Origin: Actinomycetes bacterium
Lineage (GTDB): Bacteria; Actinomycetota; Coriobacteriia; Anaerosomatales; JAJZPX01
Assembly (NCBI GenBank): GCA_021811025.1
Contig: JAJZPX010000166.1
Coordinates: forward strand, 1 to 5,262
Direction: 5' to 3'
Length of the DNA stretch: 5,262 nucleotides
Positions within the stretch are counted from its first letter, which is position 1. Every line of letters begins with the position of its first letter. This document shows, in pieces, positions 5,220 to 5,262 of the stretch. A program made the position numbers and the translations under genes. The notes under the pieces were generated by a model that searched no databases, was not told the origin of the DNA, and saw only the letters and a list, made by a program, of their open reading frames with translations.

Positions 5220-5262
5220 ATGAGACGTCTGCTGTTGCCCGGGTTCGCGGTCGCCTTCCTCG
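5220..5262 (+). CDS. Start of a gene with signal peptide-like N terminus (partial)
   Basis: Only the first 14 codons are in the window, reading MRRLLLPGFAVAFL. Two arginines followed by a hydrophobic run look like a Sec signal peptide or a first membrane segment, so the product is probably exported or membrane-bound. GGGGGAG at 5204-5210 lies 9 nt before the ATG and is a good ribosome binding site. The gene sits downstream of the promoter, structured leader and terminator, so it may be controlled by transcription attenuation. No promoter is evident between the terminator and the start. The function cannot be told from this fragment. Confidence 0.6.
   Translation, partial: MRRLLLPGFAVAFL

Noticed and set aside
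1..5262. CRISPR arrays, tRNA/rRNA genes, insertion sequences, toxin-antitoxin or defence genes
   Set aside because: I looked for repeated spacers, tRNA-like cloverleaf motifs, transposase motifs and terminal repeats on both strands and saw none.

Overview
The window is very GC-rich (roughly 70% by eye) with strong G/C preference at third codon positions. It carries System II cytochrome c maturation genes, a lipoprotein, a LuxE-type adenylating enzyme, and classical sigma70-like and intrinsic-terminator signals. This fits a high-GC bacterium with membrane-attached c-type cytochromes. A deep-branching or anaerobic actinomycetote (Coriobacteriia-like) is my best guess. A high-GC deltaproteobacterial-type lineage cannot be excluded, because no ribosomal or other phylogenetic marker is present.

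Layout. (1) Positions 28-3454, plus strand: four tightly packed genes that read as one operon. They encode a DUF6064 multi-spanning membrane protein, a small lipoprotein with a probable NTF2/IMS-like periplasmic domain, ResB (Ccs1) and CcsA (ResC). The gaps are 9 nt, then a 1-nt overlap (TGATG), then a 4-nt overlap (ATGA). (2) Positions 3436-4836, minus strand: a LuxE-like acyl-protein synthetase gene, convergent with ccsA and overlapping its 3' end by 19 bp. (3) Positions 4837-5219: a 383-nt intergenic region without a convincing gene. It holds a long imperfect dyad, a near-consensus plus-strand promoter, a structured transcribed segment and a strong rho-independent terminator. (4) From 5220, plus strand: the first 14 codons of a gene with a signal-peptide-like N terminus, cut by the window edge.

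How the genes work together. ResB and CcsA form the heme-export and cytochrome c synthetase complex that attaches heme to CXXCH apocytochromes outside the membrane. The lipoprotein and the DUF6064 protein are translationally or spatially coupled to them and are candidate accessory factors, but nothing in the sequence assigns them a role. The LuxE-like gene is a separate unit, and no LuxC/LuxD-type partner is visible. The most interesting non-coding signal is the 4944-5135 segment. A good promoter leads into an RNA with mutually exclusive hairpins that ends in a terminator 85 nt before the next start codon. It looks like an attenuator/riboswitch leader or a discrete small RNA, and it does not match any riboswitch class I could recognise.
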